A stretch of DNA of 64,000 nt. Source: Owenia fusiformis (Eukaryota; Annelida; Polychaeta; Sabellida; Oweniidae). The notes beneath the pieces were generated by a model. The model did no database searches and was not told where the DNA came from. It saw only the letters and a program-made list of their open reading frames with translations. The translations under genes and the position numbers were made by a program. The stretch spans positions 18,731,520 through 18,795,519 of the forward strand of contig CAIIXF020000012.1 of NCBI GenBank assembly GCA_903813345.2, read 5' to 3'. Shown one piece after another: positions 1 to 12,016 of the stretch. Within the stretch, counting starts at the first letter, position 1. Each line of letters opens with the position of its first letter.

Positions 1-276
1 GATTCTCAAAAATCACTTGTAATAATGATATTTTGATGGCGTTATCATAGTGAGTCATTTTGGGTCATTAGCTGTGACATTACATATAATGATGCATGCC
101 CATGGCATCACATAATTCTCAAAAATCACTTGTAATATAATGATATTTTGATGGCGTTATCATAGTGAGTCATTTTGGGTCACTAGCTTTGATATTGCAT
201 ATAATTAAGCATGCCAATAAACCCAAGACATCATACAATTCACACGGTCGATCACTTGATATTTTGAAATACGTAC

Positions 277-318
277 CTCCATCCCATTCATAACCGGCAT
301 AACAAAAGCACACTGACC
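277..318 (-). CDS. 42-nt EGF-tail microexon, copy 2
   Basis: A TTTTAG acceptor and a GTACGT donor bound a 42-nt stretch on the minus strand. In phase 1 it reads SVCFCYAGYEWDG, the C4-x-C5 plus GY tail of an EGF domain. It has the same length, phase and pattern as the microexon at 9899-9940. It lies downstream of the second copy of the unnamed domain (2950-3264), just as the other microexon lies downstream of the first copy. It is too short to be significant alone; the conserved length, phase and order are the support. Confidence 0.6.
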
Positions 319-420
319 CTAAAATAGAAAAAAGAATACGTTTTGCTTTGTTGTCTTATAAATAAAACTTTGCTCAATATTTAAATATCTGCGTATTTAT
401 ATTTACACTTTTACAATTTT

Positions 421-689
421 TTAAGAATTCTGAATCTGGAGTCGAAAAAGAAAACTGACTTCCGGCTCACTAGTCCATGATATGAATCCGGAATATGAAG
501 AATCCGTAACATAATATAGCGCAGCAACATTTGAACCAATACCTAAGGAGGTCCATACATTAGCCTTGCCCAAGTCGGTATTTTTTACTAATCTGATCTT
601 GTCATAATAGAAATCAAGATAAGTAAAAGAGACCGACTTGGGCAAGGCTATCCATACATGTATGTCTTTATTTTTGAAAATATTGTTTG
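421..689 (-). CDS. Exon-like frame, possibly a terminal exon, containing an inserted element
   Basis: After a good acceptor (AATTTTTTCAG) an open frame in phase 1 runs 88 codons to a TAA at 421-423. Phase 1 matches all the other exons of the putative EGF gene. I do not recognise the protein; it is rich in aromatic and Ser residues and ends near LFRLQIQNS. The frame is interrupted by a 90-bp inverted-repeat element (561-650) plus its 9-bp target duplication. That adds exactly 33 codons and keeps the frame open both with and without the insert. It could be an alternative last exon or a non-coding chance frame. If it is a last exon, the microexon at 277-318 must belong to another transcript. Confidence 0.35.
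561..650. mobile_element. 90-bp MITE with 9-bp target-site duplication
   Basis: A perfect 19-bp inverted repeat (TAGCCTTGCCCAAGTCGGT at 561-579 and its complement at 632-650) is flanked on both sides by the direct repeat TCCATACAT (552-560 and 651-659). This is the structure of a very small non-autonomous DNA transposon. A 9-bp duplication fits Mutator-like elements (8-9 bp is also seen in Merlin). The perfect arms and duplication suggest a recent insertion. Confidence 0.75.
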
Positions 690-691
690 CT

Positions 692-2949
692 GAAAAAATT
701 TGGGCTTTTGGGTCAAAATATGTCTTTCATCACAATGGGTAAAAAACGTAAACAATTACATAAGAATTTTTACCCATTTTAGACCCAAGACGTTTATCTT
801 TAGAAGCATATTTACAAACTGAAGTATCATTATGCACAAAAATTAGTTATACTTTTAATGTAATTGTCCGTGATTAGTGTAATTATGTGTGCTTTTATAT
901 TTTGTTTATGTTTCAAATATTGGTCAAGCAGATTCAACAAAATTGTGCGCATTATTTAAAAAATGATAAAAAATGATACAAGGATTTTACGATTTGAAAA
1001 TGTTATTTAAAAAATTCACCCCTATTATCGCCAAGGGTCAACTTAAAATAATTCCTTATGTATAACGAAACATAAATAAATGTTTTAGAGGTCTATTTGA
1101 ATCTTTATTTATTCAGAGGCTATGTCTATTAGCCCATGAGAGGCATATGCAATCAAACGCATTCGCATTCTCTTTCGATGGTACTGCTGCAGACCATCAC
1201 ATTTTCAAATAATTATATCTTTTTTACATTACTGCTGGTTATTATCACATTTTTGGTGAATATTAAAACTAATTTTTCTCAAAGTTTCATAAATTCGGTT
1301 GGTTGTTTTATAATCAACTGAGCAGTATCTAACAAGGGGCGAAACAATTTTAAGGTCATTGAAGGTCACAACTCAAATCTATATTCAGATTTGAACTTTG
1401 GAGAACTTTTAAATGATTTTGAAAAATGGTCGATTTGAAGCAAGTTGAAAAAATGCCTTGCCCTGTCCTGTCCTGTCCTGTCCTGTCTGACATCTCCTCA
1501 TAGATCGTTTGACTTTGCATGGGCTTACATATTTGGTCAACATACTAAGTGGGCCGGCGGACATTCTACGTAAGGTCAACATTTAGTAAAATGTCAATAT
1601 CTAGGTAATTTGCTTTTGAACAACGTTGACTACCTTGAATTTTGATTTTACAGATGATAAGGTTACTGGTATGCGGTGTAGCTTATTATAAACGCATCAC
1701 CATTTTTTACTTTCTTAAGAACCCTTGGTATACCATGAGGGTTAGGCCCACGCCACCTCTGAAAACGCGGTTGAATTGCTACGTTCACTGATTCATCCCA
1801 TAAAATGGCCACGATGGAACAGAAAGTTAAGATGGGTGCATGATTTTCTACTACTGTGTATCAATGAAATCATGAAGATTTATATAAGCGTCGCATTCGG
1901 TGATGCATTCAGTTATGTATATTTTGAAAGTAGTGTTTGCAAATTGATGCCCGGGAATAACATGAAATAAGCGAAAAACTGTCGAGTTTGAAATTCAAAA
2001 CTACATAAAATTTAGTATTTTTTTAATTTTCCTCGTTAGAGCATGGTCTACATTGCCTAAAAACCTTGGTGTATATAGATGTAACCTACATACGATCACG
2101 CAAAACATTGATGGACAGATACGCAAACCTTGTTCATTTATGATGCCACCGATTCATTTCATATCGCTTGTGATCCAAAATTGAAATGTTGCTAGATATC
2201 TTTCAACCGGATTTCTTACCCGTTATTACAATAACATGGAAAGAGGCTATCACAACTATCAACCTTGATTTGACAGGTGTACATGCATGTAACCGTCCAC
2301 TAAATATCGAATGTACAACTAATACAATACGTTACCGTCCTTAAAAAACATGTAATTCATACGTGGTCGTCTGGCGACCTTGCGATTGAAACCTTATTAT
2401 TAACAATATACACCACATTCCTACCCTGGATTTTTCATTATATACTTTTATACAAGTTTACTTACAGTTAGTATTAGGAGTGGCTCTGAGGCACATATAG
2501 GCTGAGAAAACACGACAATGGACTAACAATTATGAACTTGGGTATCTCAGCCGGTTGTATATGGCAGATTTAATTCAAGCTTTATTACCATCCATATAAG
2601 TTATATTTCACCGAATGGAACTAGTTTAAAAGGACATCTTACCTGTGAATCTTGCCTACAGGCACAAAGAGGACATGCTGTCTTTACCATCCGCCATTTT
2701 ATATTATCGTTTCCGCAAAATTTTGCAAATCGCCTAGACGTAAACGTCGTGGTATACCAGGGTGTAAGGCTCTCGAGGCCGCTATGGTATGTCTGGTATT
2801 GCAGCCTCGTTTTGGATAAACATGCATGGCTGGATCGCGTTACCTCTGTCGATCATGGATACTCCCGGGGGGATACTCATGTTTATTTATGCTCATCTGA
2901 AGCCCCCTTTTACGTTAATGCAAAGCACACAACTAACAAAAGTGTTTAC
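692..2949. other. Putative intron, no gene seen
   Basis: No supported exon or RNA gene. It holds a short CCTGT microsatellite (about 1458-1486) and, near 1350-1450, text of the 'ggtcaaatctaaagtcagatttgaa' repeat family that is amplified at 22.5-24 kb. Short frames on both strands lack domains and splice context. Confidence 0.4.
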
Positions 2950-3264
2950 CTTCTGTACATGATGTTAGCGTGTAATGAGAAAGCGTCCACGCGTTGTCGT
3001 TGCCAGCTACATACAGAGGAGTCTGTATAGATTCCGGATACTTTGGACCTTCGTAAAAATAACCCGTGATAGCGGCGGCTCCTACAGTTTGACTTATATA
3101 CCACGAATTAAACCCAGGCCAATAATACAGATAATTAGCAACATCTTTATGTTTATACACTGGGCTATCAGCAAAGGTTTCCTGTTGTAACACATATACA
3201 CCAAAAATGTTAAACGAATTAGGGTGTGCATAAGTGTCATCACCTTCCAAGTACAGCCATTGAA
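2950..3264 (-). CDS. Exon for unnamed ~104-residue extracellular-type domain, copy A
   Basis: One exon between a TTTTTTTTCAG acceptor and a GTAAAC donor, phase 1 at both ends, 104 full codons. It starts QWLYLEGDDTYAH and ends HYTLTSCTE. Landmarks are FGVYVLQQETF near residue 20, PVYKH near 35, YLYYWPGFNSWYIS near 44-57 and YPESIQTPL near 75. The copy at 12017-12319 is clearly homologous along its whole length. The G-x-Y, PVYK, YLYY and W-x-I pattern resembles an unnamed domain I recall in marine invertebrate proteins; that link is memory, not a search. It follows an EGF exon (4563-4667) and precedes a 42-nt EGF-tail microexon. Likely secreted or extracellular; function unknown. Confidence 0.7.
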
Positions 3265-4562
3265 CTGAAAAAAAATGAAAATCACAATAAAATTATATTA
3301 GATGGAATCGAACAACGCATTCTGTTTTTATACTTGCTGCCAAAATACCCCTTCTGTCCAAAATGAGCACGGTTTTATTTATTTTTTAAACAGAATATTA
3401 CTGTTAAATATCTGAGACACAAACAAAAGTAGAACCAACGATTTTGAAAATACTAGTACATTAAAGGCATCCGTTGAACCTTCGAAAGCCGTGATTAGAC
3501 AAAGAATCGAAAGATTTATGTAATATCCAAATTCTCATCTCATCTTTATTTCGATGAGATAGAAATTAACTTTCAAGCCCAGAGAACGGCGAGGGTGCAC
3601 ATTTTACGAAGAAATGAAGTCTGACTTCTATATCATTGTTAACCGATTCACTTAGCTACCCGTACAGGTTCAAGCACATTGAAACAACACTTTTTCATCT
3701 ATTTCGACAATAAAATACATGGTCCTTTGACTGAATTTTGAATTTCAATGACGTAAATTATTTTTGAAATTTCATATGACAGTCAGTTCTAATTATTTTG
3801 GGACGCTACGCATTGGACAATCGGAGACTTTATGTAAACACTTCATGTAAATTGAAGTTCCCTGCATAATTATCGACACATGTTTAAAATTCATGAAAAC
3901 AAGGTTGAACATGAAACATCGACCTAGTTACTGTCTATTTATAATGGAATCACTAGGCTAATGGAAATATCATTAATGACTTAAATCGTCAACAGATATA
4001 TGTTGTATTCCAAGAAACTTATCAAATGTTCAATTTTGTTTTCTTATTATAAAGATTGTCACCTGTAGAGAACAACGTTTACAAAATTATTTAAAACGGA
4101 GATATTTTCTTACGTAACATTCGTTGGCATGTGTCAGGGAGTAAATAAGAAGAATGTGCTTTTGATATTATATCTTGTTCCCAAAAGGATTTTTTCAGGA
4201 GCGGTATATCTTAACGTACTTTTATCATCCCGAACTCAAACATTTCGAATACTTATTTCGCGAATGTTTTGTTGAGAATTGATTCGAGATGTACTGAAAA
4301 TTAAAACGTTAAAATGTGTATTATCATCTTAATAACCATATCACAAATTATTTTGGAAATAAATATGTACGATCTTTGAGTTTTTTTTATTTTCTAATGT
4401 TGACAATTAGTTACTTTACTTAACTGACAAAATGGGGGAGTAAATCCTGAAAATGTCAAAGATATGAAGAAAATAGTGGTAGGGCTTCCAGTTTTTTACC
4501 ACCCTACCAAAAGATGGATTTTAAAACGAAACATTACATGAATGGTTGACAGAAGAGCTCAC

Positions 4563-4667
4563 CTGTACAGGTATGATCGTCTTGCAAAGTAAATCCATTG
4601 TTGCAGCTGCATTCGTATGATTCGCTGTTATTTAAGCAGGTATGCTCACATCCACATTCGCTATCAT
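4563..4667 (-). CDS. EGF-like domain exon, second cassette
   Basis: Exon with TTTAG acceptor and GTGAGC donor, phase 1 at both ends, 34 full codons. It encodes one complete EGF-like domain with six cysteines in the usual spacing: SEC, GC, HTC, YEC, SC and HTC. The GFTLQDD turn before the last cysteine is typical. It is homologous to the exon at 28586-28699 (GFTLRDD). The joined exon gives a codon G+TT with the next exon, leading straight into the unnamed domain. An extracellular protein-interaction or spacer role is expected. Confidence 0.75.
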
Positions 4668-5356
4668 CTAAATTAAATAAGAACATTAATTTGCTTCAAA
4701 CAAGTTGAAAAAAAGTATATCCAACTTCAAGGCCAGGATACTAAAATTCTCAAGCATTTTTTAAAAATACAAAGGTAGCAGTAAAAGGCCCATTTTGTCT
4801 TCCATCCAATGGTACCTAGATCATTATGTAACGGTCATGGATAACAGAGCAATCGTGACTTTTATGAAATGTGGTAAAATCAGTACTGTGCCAAGTTAGA
4901 ATTCAAGTAGGAATGACAAAGTGGATGTTTTTTTGTGTTCAAAACATCATTAATGTTCAAATTCAAACTTGTTTCGTGTTCTTCACACTTTTACATAATC
5001 GTCCGTAACTTTTTGTTTGTACCTCCCTCTCAAGAAATTGGATCCGAAGAGCCCTTTGATCAGCAATGAAACTTCTACTTGATGATATGCAGCTTTGAAG
5101 TCCCAAGTCCAGTTCAGTATGGAAGGGCTGTCATCTAACTTATTGTAACAGAAAAAAAGAATACTAAGCCAATTACACATCAATTGCCACACGTACATAG
5201 GAAGGTAACTTGGCACGGTGCTAATTTTACCACCTCTCATAATGGTCAAGATTGCTCAGTCATACATGAGGCCCTGTAGAACGTCTACTGTGATACTTTA
5301 TGTTGTTATATTCTCCTCCGTATTGCTTTGCGTTTAGTTTATAGAGAACCGTCTCC

Positions 5357-7005
5357 TAATGCCTGGGTCACATAGCCGCCGGGCGCCGGCCGATGAGTAG
5401 TCATCGGCCGATTTCTAAATCGACCGGGCGCCGGTGACTTTTCACCGATGTCTTGATCTAATCGTGAGTATGGTCACATTAGTACAGGCATCGTACGGCG
5501 CCCGCAATCAATTGAATCTGAAAGACATCGCACGGGTATCGCAAGGCTATCTGTCGACGGCCGTACGGCACCCGCCAGGACATCGGTCGATCTACAGGCC
5601 TCTAGATTTATACAAAATTCTTGTATGACCCGGTATGCCTGTTCCACATGGCGTGAATGCAAGATTTGAAAACGAAATACTTCGATAGAAAGGACTTCCA
5701 GGATATTAATGTTTCCATGCAATAAAAATCAGAAAGATCCTCTTTTGAGTAAATAGGTTCAATATTTAGAAAAAAATGCTGACATGGGGTCCCTATTTTT
5801 TTAATTTTTCAAATTGTTTGATTGATATTTTTACTATATCATGGGTACTTCAATTGAAAGAAAACATATTGTTTTAATAAAAACACTGTATTTATGCCCA
5901 GAAAGTACTCATGGGAAAGATATGACCGTGTAAAATCACTTGCCATACTGCAGGTGGTCTTTTCATCAAAGTGAACCCTGACCTTAATTCATTTTTAGAT
6001 CTTTCATATAAACAAATACTATGTCTACCTGTCCATCCGATGCTATTAGCAAAATTCCATATTTCTGCATCTTTCTTTTGACTGTTCTCGTAAAGAGAAT
6101 TTGTTTGGTCATAAAAGATATGGCCTATCTTCAAAGAAATTGGCGATTTTTCTTCCATTTCAAGTGGAGTACCCTCTTCCCTAGACACACCTAAATCTTC
6201 ATCATCCACCAGCTCACTAGTATTGTTATTGTCTTTTTCCACCTGTCTTCCCAAGGCCTTCCTGATATATGGCCCATTGGCCTTATCCCGTCTATCCTAA
6301 AGCCTTTGGCATATTAACTGTAATTGAGACAGTGAACTTTCGTATTAAAATTGTGACCCTTGAAAATACTGTACTCACAAAAACATTCAGAAGATTTTTA
6401 GAATAAATGATTTGTAATGGTATATACATGAGTGAATATACGCATAGATATGTATCACTCTATTCATTGTGTATGACAGACAAACACGATTAATGTCAAT
6501 ATAAGAAAGACTATATCAACCCACCCACCCAGCCATTCAAATGTGTGTCATTGTTATTCAGTAAGCCTAATCGTTCCATTTATGTTTTATAAAAAATCTC
6601 TGACAGTGTGTAGTAATTATAATTCCTTACCTCATTATTTCTAAAACCTTTATATCACTTTATAAGTAATCATTATTAAGATTTATCAAACAAATCAGCA
6701 CGCAAAATACCAAGATGACCGTGCGATGCCACCGGGCGCCGTAAGATAATCGTACGATGATCGGACGGGACACGGCCGGGTAGGTACCGATGAGTTTGGT
6801 TGAGAAAAAATCGCTAAGACATCGGCAACTTTTATCTCCGCGATAAAACTCTGCCGGCGCCCGTACGATGTCTAAAAATCGGCCGATGAGTGGCGATCAT
6901 CGCCCGGCGCCCGTACGATGCCCGGGCTCGCCGGCCGATTTTGAACAAAATACTCATCGGCCGGGCGCCGTAGTGAAAATCGGAGCTTATGTGACCAAGG
7001 CATTA
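5357..7005. mobile_element. Composite GC-rich TIR element
   Basis: Ends are inverted: TAATGCCTGGGTCACATAG at 5357 and its near complement ending at 7005 (TATGTGACCAAGGCATTA). Both ends carry subterminal clusters of CATCGGCCG and GGGCGCC, far more GC-rich than the flanks. An internal TATGACCCGGTATGCC end near 5640 suggests that the left 285 bp may itself be a complete short element. It contains the unrecognised frame at 5892-6296. No clear target duplication was found. Confidence 0.55.
5892..6296 (-). other. Unrecognised open frame inside the TIR element
   Basis: An open frame of about 134 codons, opening just after a TTTAG, reads DRRDKANGPYIRKALGR at its start, then an acidic, Ser/Glu-rich stretch (VDDEDLGVSREEGTPLEMEE). 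I recognise no domain. It may be a remnant of the element's own protein or a captured host exon. It has no supporting start context, so coding status is doubtful. Confidence 0.25.
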
Positions 7006-7639
7006 GTCAAGCTGTAGTTGAAAATGGAACAAGACGTGTAAGGAAGAATAAATACATTTTAATAACGATAAATCAAGATTGCAAGTATTCATACGTACAG
7101 CCCAGTGGGAGCGTTTGACAATTCGAAGGTCAGTCGAAGGTCAAACCTTAAATCTAATGCCATATTGGAACTTTTGGACGATATTGTAAAAAAGGTTTGA
7201 CATCTTGAGGGTCACTCAAGGTCAACCAAAGGTCAAATCTCAAGTCTAAGATCAGGACTCCAGATTTCTCAAAAATATAAATTTTGGTCTGTATGAGCAA
7301 GTCAAAAAAGGTTATTTTGACCTTCAATATCTTAAAATCTGGAAAAATAATTCACAAAAGAGCAAAATGGCTAATAGAAGTTGTAGATTACGTCCAACAT
7401 TTATGAGTAAACACATTTTTAGCCGAAATATTGATCTGTAGTCTCGAATTTTATTAGCTACCTGACTTTGAAACCTTGACGTTGACCTTAAATATGCTAC
7501 TTTTCCGACCTCAGTAGATCTTTAGTAATTAAGCTTATCTCAATTTGAATTCTAATTATCAATTTGAAAAAGCAACCTTTTTTACCTTTTAAAGGTCACT
7601 GAAACTCCAGTTAGAGTCATCTGTGGAATAGTGAATAAG

Positions 7640-8170
7640 TCAGATAAGTCAAAGGACTGGTATCGATATGGTGAACTGAATTCAACAATGTTTTTCTCTG
7701 AAACCAATTATTGAAACAACCTGTAAAAACACGGTCCTTTATGGAATTTTGACTGATTGACAACAATTTAACGCGAACATTATTTATATATAGTTTATAC
7801 ATGGACGTATATCATCGTTTATATAACTGTTTTTGTTAACATTTTTTGTTTTTAATGCAATTTGTTTTTGTTCCTTTTTACCAATTATTGAGAATGAAAT
7901 AAAATATCTTTCCGAAGCTTGTTGGAACAAAATAGCATATACAACTTTCTTAAACCTCTCAATATTATAGTTATACAAAGGAAATTTTGGTTGATTTAAC
8001 AAAAAGTATTCAAAAATTAAAACAGCAACCCCCAAAATAGATAAATATTGAGAGACCTTAACACGCTGTTTTTGTCATTTTGTTCCAATGAAGTTCGGAT
8101 AGATGTTTCATTTCATTCCGAACATATGATACCAATAACAAAAGAAGTGTCTTATGTGTTTTCTAAAACA
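7640..8170. repeat. Interspersed repeat R1, copy 1
   Basis: About 530 bp share text, in inverse orientation, with 29690-30315 and 39645-39905. Shared landmarks include a 'cattccgaacat' block, a 'gaaataaaatatctttcc' block and the 'gaattcaacattg' end. The text includes AT-rich and heptad-like frames that are not genes. Likely a non-autonomous transposon family. Confidence 0.6.
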
Positions 8171-8339
8171 ATATAGAGGAAAGTATATATATGTATTTCA
8201 AATTATATTGTTAAAATAATATTGACAAAGTGTAAAAAAATCAGAATTTTTTGATGACTAGTTTAAGAGAAACGTATGTTCAAAAAGTTCACCATGTCGA
8301 TACCCATCCTTTAAAAAATCAAAAGTCAACAAGGTTGAA

Positions 8340-9076
8340 CAGACTAGAATCTGGAGTCTAAAACTTGCCTATAGATTCCACATGCCAAGGTATTATTACT
8401 TACACTAATAGTAGCCGAGACAACACAAGTCCCAAGTCTGTTTACTCCCATTTCCTCACTTTCCTAAAGGAGGAAGGAAAGTAACCCGCAACAGATTTCG
8501 GACAGTCATATGTTGGATTTTGGCTATTTTCTGAGGATTTAAACAGGTACATATGTTAGATCAATGCATTACCTCCAGGAAAAGCACTCATAGAAATGAT
8601 AAAATAATTTCAACTTTGACACAGGGAAGATGCAAACAACCCACCCACATGTTTTTTCTAAAATGTTGTTCTGATTTTCAACCCCTTCCATCCCTGCTTT
8701 TTCATCATTTTGTGTAATGCACAACATAGAAATCAACCCAATCAATTGTTGTTGCATCAATATGTGGCGTTTTGACACACAGTAGACTCCTATGAAGGAA
8801 TAAGTGATTCATTTCTATGAGTGCTTTTCCTGCAGGTAATGCATCGATCTAACATATGCACCTGTTTAAATCCTCAGAAAATAGCCAAAATCCAACATAT
8901 GACTGTCCGAAATCTGTTGCGATACTAGTACTTTCCCTCCTCCTTTAGGGAATCATTTGATTCTAGTTGGTCTATTATCAAAATTTGTCAATTTGTGAGA
9001 CAGATGTAATATTTTGACTTATTAGAAATGAGAGTAAATACAGATTTGGGACTTGCGTTGTCTTGGCTACTATTAT
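8340..9076. mobile_element. Foldback element with ~200-bp arms
   Basis: The stretch 8395-8605 is repeated as an imperfect complement at 8804-9076. Shared landmarks are TAGTAGCC, GACTTGTG, AAAGGAGGA, ACAGATTTCGGACAGTCATA, GGCTATTTTCTGAGGATTT and AAAAGCACTCATAGAAATG. The loop is about 200 bp. The outer ends carry AGACTAGAATC and its relatives. The right end stops about 50 bp short of the donor of the cbEGF exon at 9124-9219. Confidence 0.65.
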
Positions 9077-9123
9077 GAGGATACTTTGGAATACTTACAC
9101 GAAAACAACTTTGGAATACTTAC

Positions 9124-9219
9124 ACGAACAAGTATATGCCCCATCAGTATCAGAGCAGGCAGGTGCTGTTTTACATGAATCGGTCCCAATACTGCATTCA
9201 TCTATGTTTGTACAATTTG
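9124..9219 (-). CDS. Calcium-binding EGF-like exon
   Basis: ATTTTAG acceptor, GTAAGTATT donor, phase 1 at both ends, 31 full codons. It carries the cbEGF signature NIDEC, then cysteines in DSC, PAC and YTC, ending TCS just before the expected C5. With the microexon at 9899-9940 upstream it forms the classical GY...NCTNIDEC link between neighbouring EGF domains. Joining directly to the exon at 4563-4667 would give Tyr rather than the fifth Cys, so an exon between 4667 and 9124 was probably missed or lost. The donor region is locally duplicated (TTTGGAATACTTACACGAA occurs twice). Confidence 0.7.
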
Positions 9220-9898
9220 CTAAAATCGAAAAAATCTTTGTTTTATTTCACATACCAAGTCATCAAACAACTTATTGAATCTCCTTGATAAAAATGCACG
9301 ACTACTCATAATTTCAATACTTGGCAAAAGGAAAACTATCATATTGAGGAATAATATATTATAATATATATTGATATTAGATTTTCTTCATGGCCCGCTC
9401 CTCTGGAATAACCTTTATAATAAAATAAAACAAACCGAGACTCTTTTAAAAGATTTTATAAAAACGCTATAGTCGTACTGTCATATGAAACATTTTATAT
9501 TGTTTTCTCTGCTTTTACCATCGTCGGTTCCCGCGCTCAATCACTACGAGGATAGGTCCGAGGCTTGATGAAGCAAGATGTGCTTTTACGGCATATCGTT
9601 TAACTGAGTCTGTGTATCATGTAAATGTGACTTAGTTTCCTTTTATAGTTGGTGTACATGTATACCATGCAAATACGGAGTTTCTTATTGGTTAGAATAG
9701 GAGTTCTGAAACAGGAGGTTAAAGCCTAGTCGAGGCCTTTCGGAACATTTTGGTGTAAGATCCATCGGTCGCATTATCAAAGTCAGTTAGTTTGTATCAT
9801 TACTTGTTACTACATAATGATGAAGCATGCCAATTAACCCTATGACATCATACAATTCTCACGATCGCTTTGTAATCATCATATTTTAAGATACTTAC

Positions 9899-9940
9899 AT
9901 CCATTATATTCATAACCGGCATCACAAACGCACATAACTC
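9899..9940 (-). CDS. 42-nt EGF-tail microexon, copy 1
   Basis: TATTTTAG acceptor and GTAAGTAT donor; phase 1 both sides. It reads VMCVCDAGYEYNG. It joins in frame with the end of the unnamed domain upstream (…TSCTE + G) and with the cbEGF exon downstream (…NG-S-NC-TNIDEC). It is the counterpart of 277-318. Confidence 0.65.
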
Positions 9941-10453
9941 CTAAAATAGAAAAGAGAATAAGTTTTGCTTTGTTTTCTTGGCCCCTCAATTGCACCTTAA
10001 GCGATCTATATTTTACAAAAACTTAAGCTTTTTCTTCACATTGTTCCCAATGCACACTAGACCTTTCCAATAAACCTTACCAGTTTTGAAAAGGAACATA
10101 TTCTGGGTTAGCTGATGACATCACAGTCGGTGAAATTTGTCAAAGCCAAAGTATGATAAACCTACTATCACTGGTATCGTAATAAAAAAACACAGTGTCT
10201 ATTAATTAGTAAATTTTAATGATTTTATAAATGCACGTAAATATAAATAAAGAGTTGTATTACATTCTAAATTATCTAAAATTTGATTTCAAAAGATGTC
10301 TTAAATTAAATAATAGTGACAACTTGATGAATTATCCTTGATCTTAACTGTTTTTGAATACTCTTACAACTTTCTATCCAAAGTATCATGCAAAATGCTG
10401 GATTTTCAGAAATGAATGACTTAAATTACTCATCATAAAATTAAATTAGACAT

Positions 10454-10563
10454 TGGGTTGAGTTGACTTGGGGTTGAGTTTTACTGGGGTTGACTTGGCT
10501 TGGGGTTGAGTTGACTTGGGGTTGAGTTGGACTGGGTTGAGATGACTTGGGGTTGAAATGACC
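10454..10563. repeat. Short tandem repeat of ~18-22 bp
   Basis: Imperfect tandem units of the form 'gggttgagttgacttg' repeat about six times. Non-coding. Confidence 0.7.
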
Positions 10564-11757
10564 TGTCACCTGTATACTTTTTAAACGGATGCTTTTTATA
10601 GACCAAGACCTTCGATTTTCTTACCAGTGATACATCATTCAATTATCTATCAACTCTGAAGATTTGAAAGCAAAACATGTAATATATTTTGATTTATCTT
10701 TATTTCCGTGAAGTAGGTATACCGGGACCGACATGACGTCAAACATTCTGAATCTATTTTAGCTTGTTTAACATGCAATCTAGTTGAATGCAGGCTGAAC
10801 AAAACCGGGAACAAAACAAACCATTATGGTCATGAATTACCCCATTTTGTTATGCTATAGTTGATTTTGAATATTTTATCATCTTTATGTGGTATTCATG
10901 CCACATTCATTCTACAGGGCCATCTACATAGGTTCCATCAAGTGCTACATGTACACAATTCCTCATCCTCTTAACTCAAGATTGTGAGACGAGGCGGAAT
11001 CCATTCTCTGACATGGTAGCAAGATGCAGTTGCACGGGTTGTTTTATTTCATCAATGTCAATAAACTTGCGTCCCTTCTCTATGGAAATAAGTAGTATAG
11101 GAATAAATTAGTCACACGTGGTCAGGTGTGGACAGATCTGGACAATATGGTGCATTGGCCAAGGGCTCAATTTTGAGGTCCAGGGATATTGTTTTCTGAA
11201 CATTTTGAGATCTGTGGGCAGGTGCATTGTCCATATGAAGTAGGGTGTTCCCTTCAAAACCTCGAGAAAGAATTGCCATGGGCTGCTTTTCTCTGCTTTA
11301 ACCAACAGATGACTCAGGGCTAAACCAAGCATGACGTGGACAGATGAGGGCATCTTTATGTGCAGGGAAGTGGTGGCAATTTGGAGGGGTATAGGATGTA
11401 TTCTTGCAAGAGTATGAGTATGAACACCTTACTGCCTATACCACACCTGTCACACCTTCTTCCAATAGCCACTATGCCCCTTGTACTGACTTTTGCAATG
11501 TTTGAAACTTGAGACCGAGCTGAATTTTGCCCCACTTTGCAAAATTAATGATTATTCGGCCAGTCATGACTCCCTGTGAATGAATGGTATTCCATTGCAA
11601 AGAGGAGTAATTTTTCAGTTGTGATTCAGGGATTAAAGCAACTTTGAGTTTTAGAGTATAATCAGTCAGTTACAACCAGGAAGTTGCTGTTGCCATGCAA
11701 TCAATGAACAATGAATGAGCATAAATCGAACTATATATCTTGTTTACTGTCACTTCT

Positions 11758-11897
11758 GCCTTGGTCACATTTGCTCCGATTCATCGGCCGGCGCCCGGCC
11801 GATTGAGTATCCTGTTCACAATTTTGTATTCGGTTTTGAAACGAATACTCAATCGTCCGGGCGCCAGCCGATGAATCTGGGCAAATGTGACCCAGGC
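11758..11897. mobile_element. 140-bp GC-rich MITE of the CATCGGCCG family
   Basis: The ends GCCTTGGTCACATTTGC and GCAAATGTGACCCAGGC are inverted, followed inside by GATTCATCGGCCGGCGCC and its complement, around an AT-rich core. Same family as 27378-27487 and 50345-50452, and related to the ends at 5357, 7005 and 27641-28312. Confidence 0.7.
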
Positions 11898-12016
11898 ATA
11901 AACGACACGAGCCATCTTATATACTATATATGTTACATTGGGGTTAAGACCGTTAAGATTACGTGTCATCATTTTATAACAATCCAAACAACCATATAGC
12001 TAACCAAAATATTTAC

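Noticed and set aside
4983-5249. Frame with WDFKAAYHQVEV resembling an RT motif of DIRS or Gypsy elements
   Set aside because: A single short motif without neighbouring RT motifs; chance cannot be excluded.
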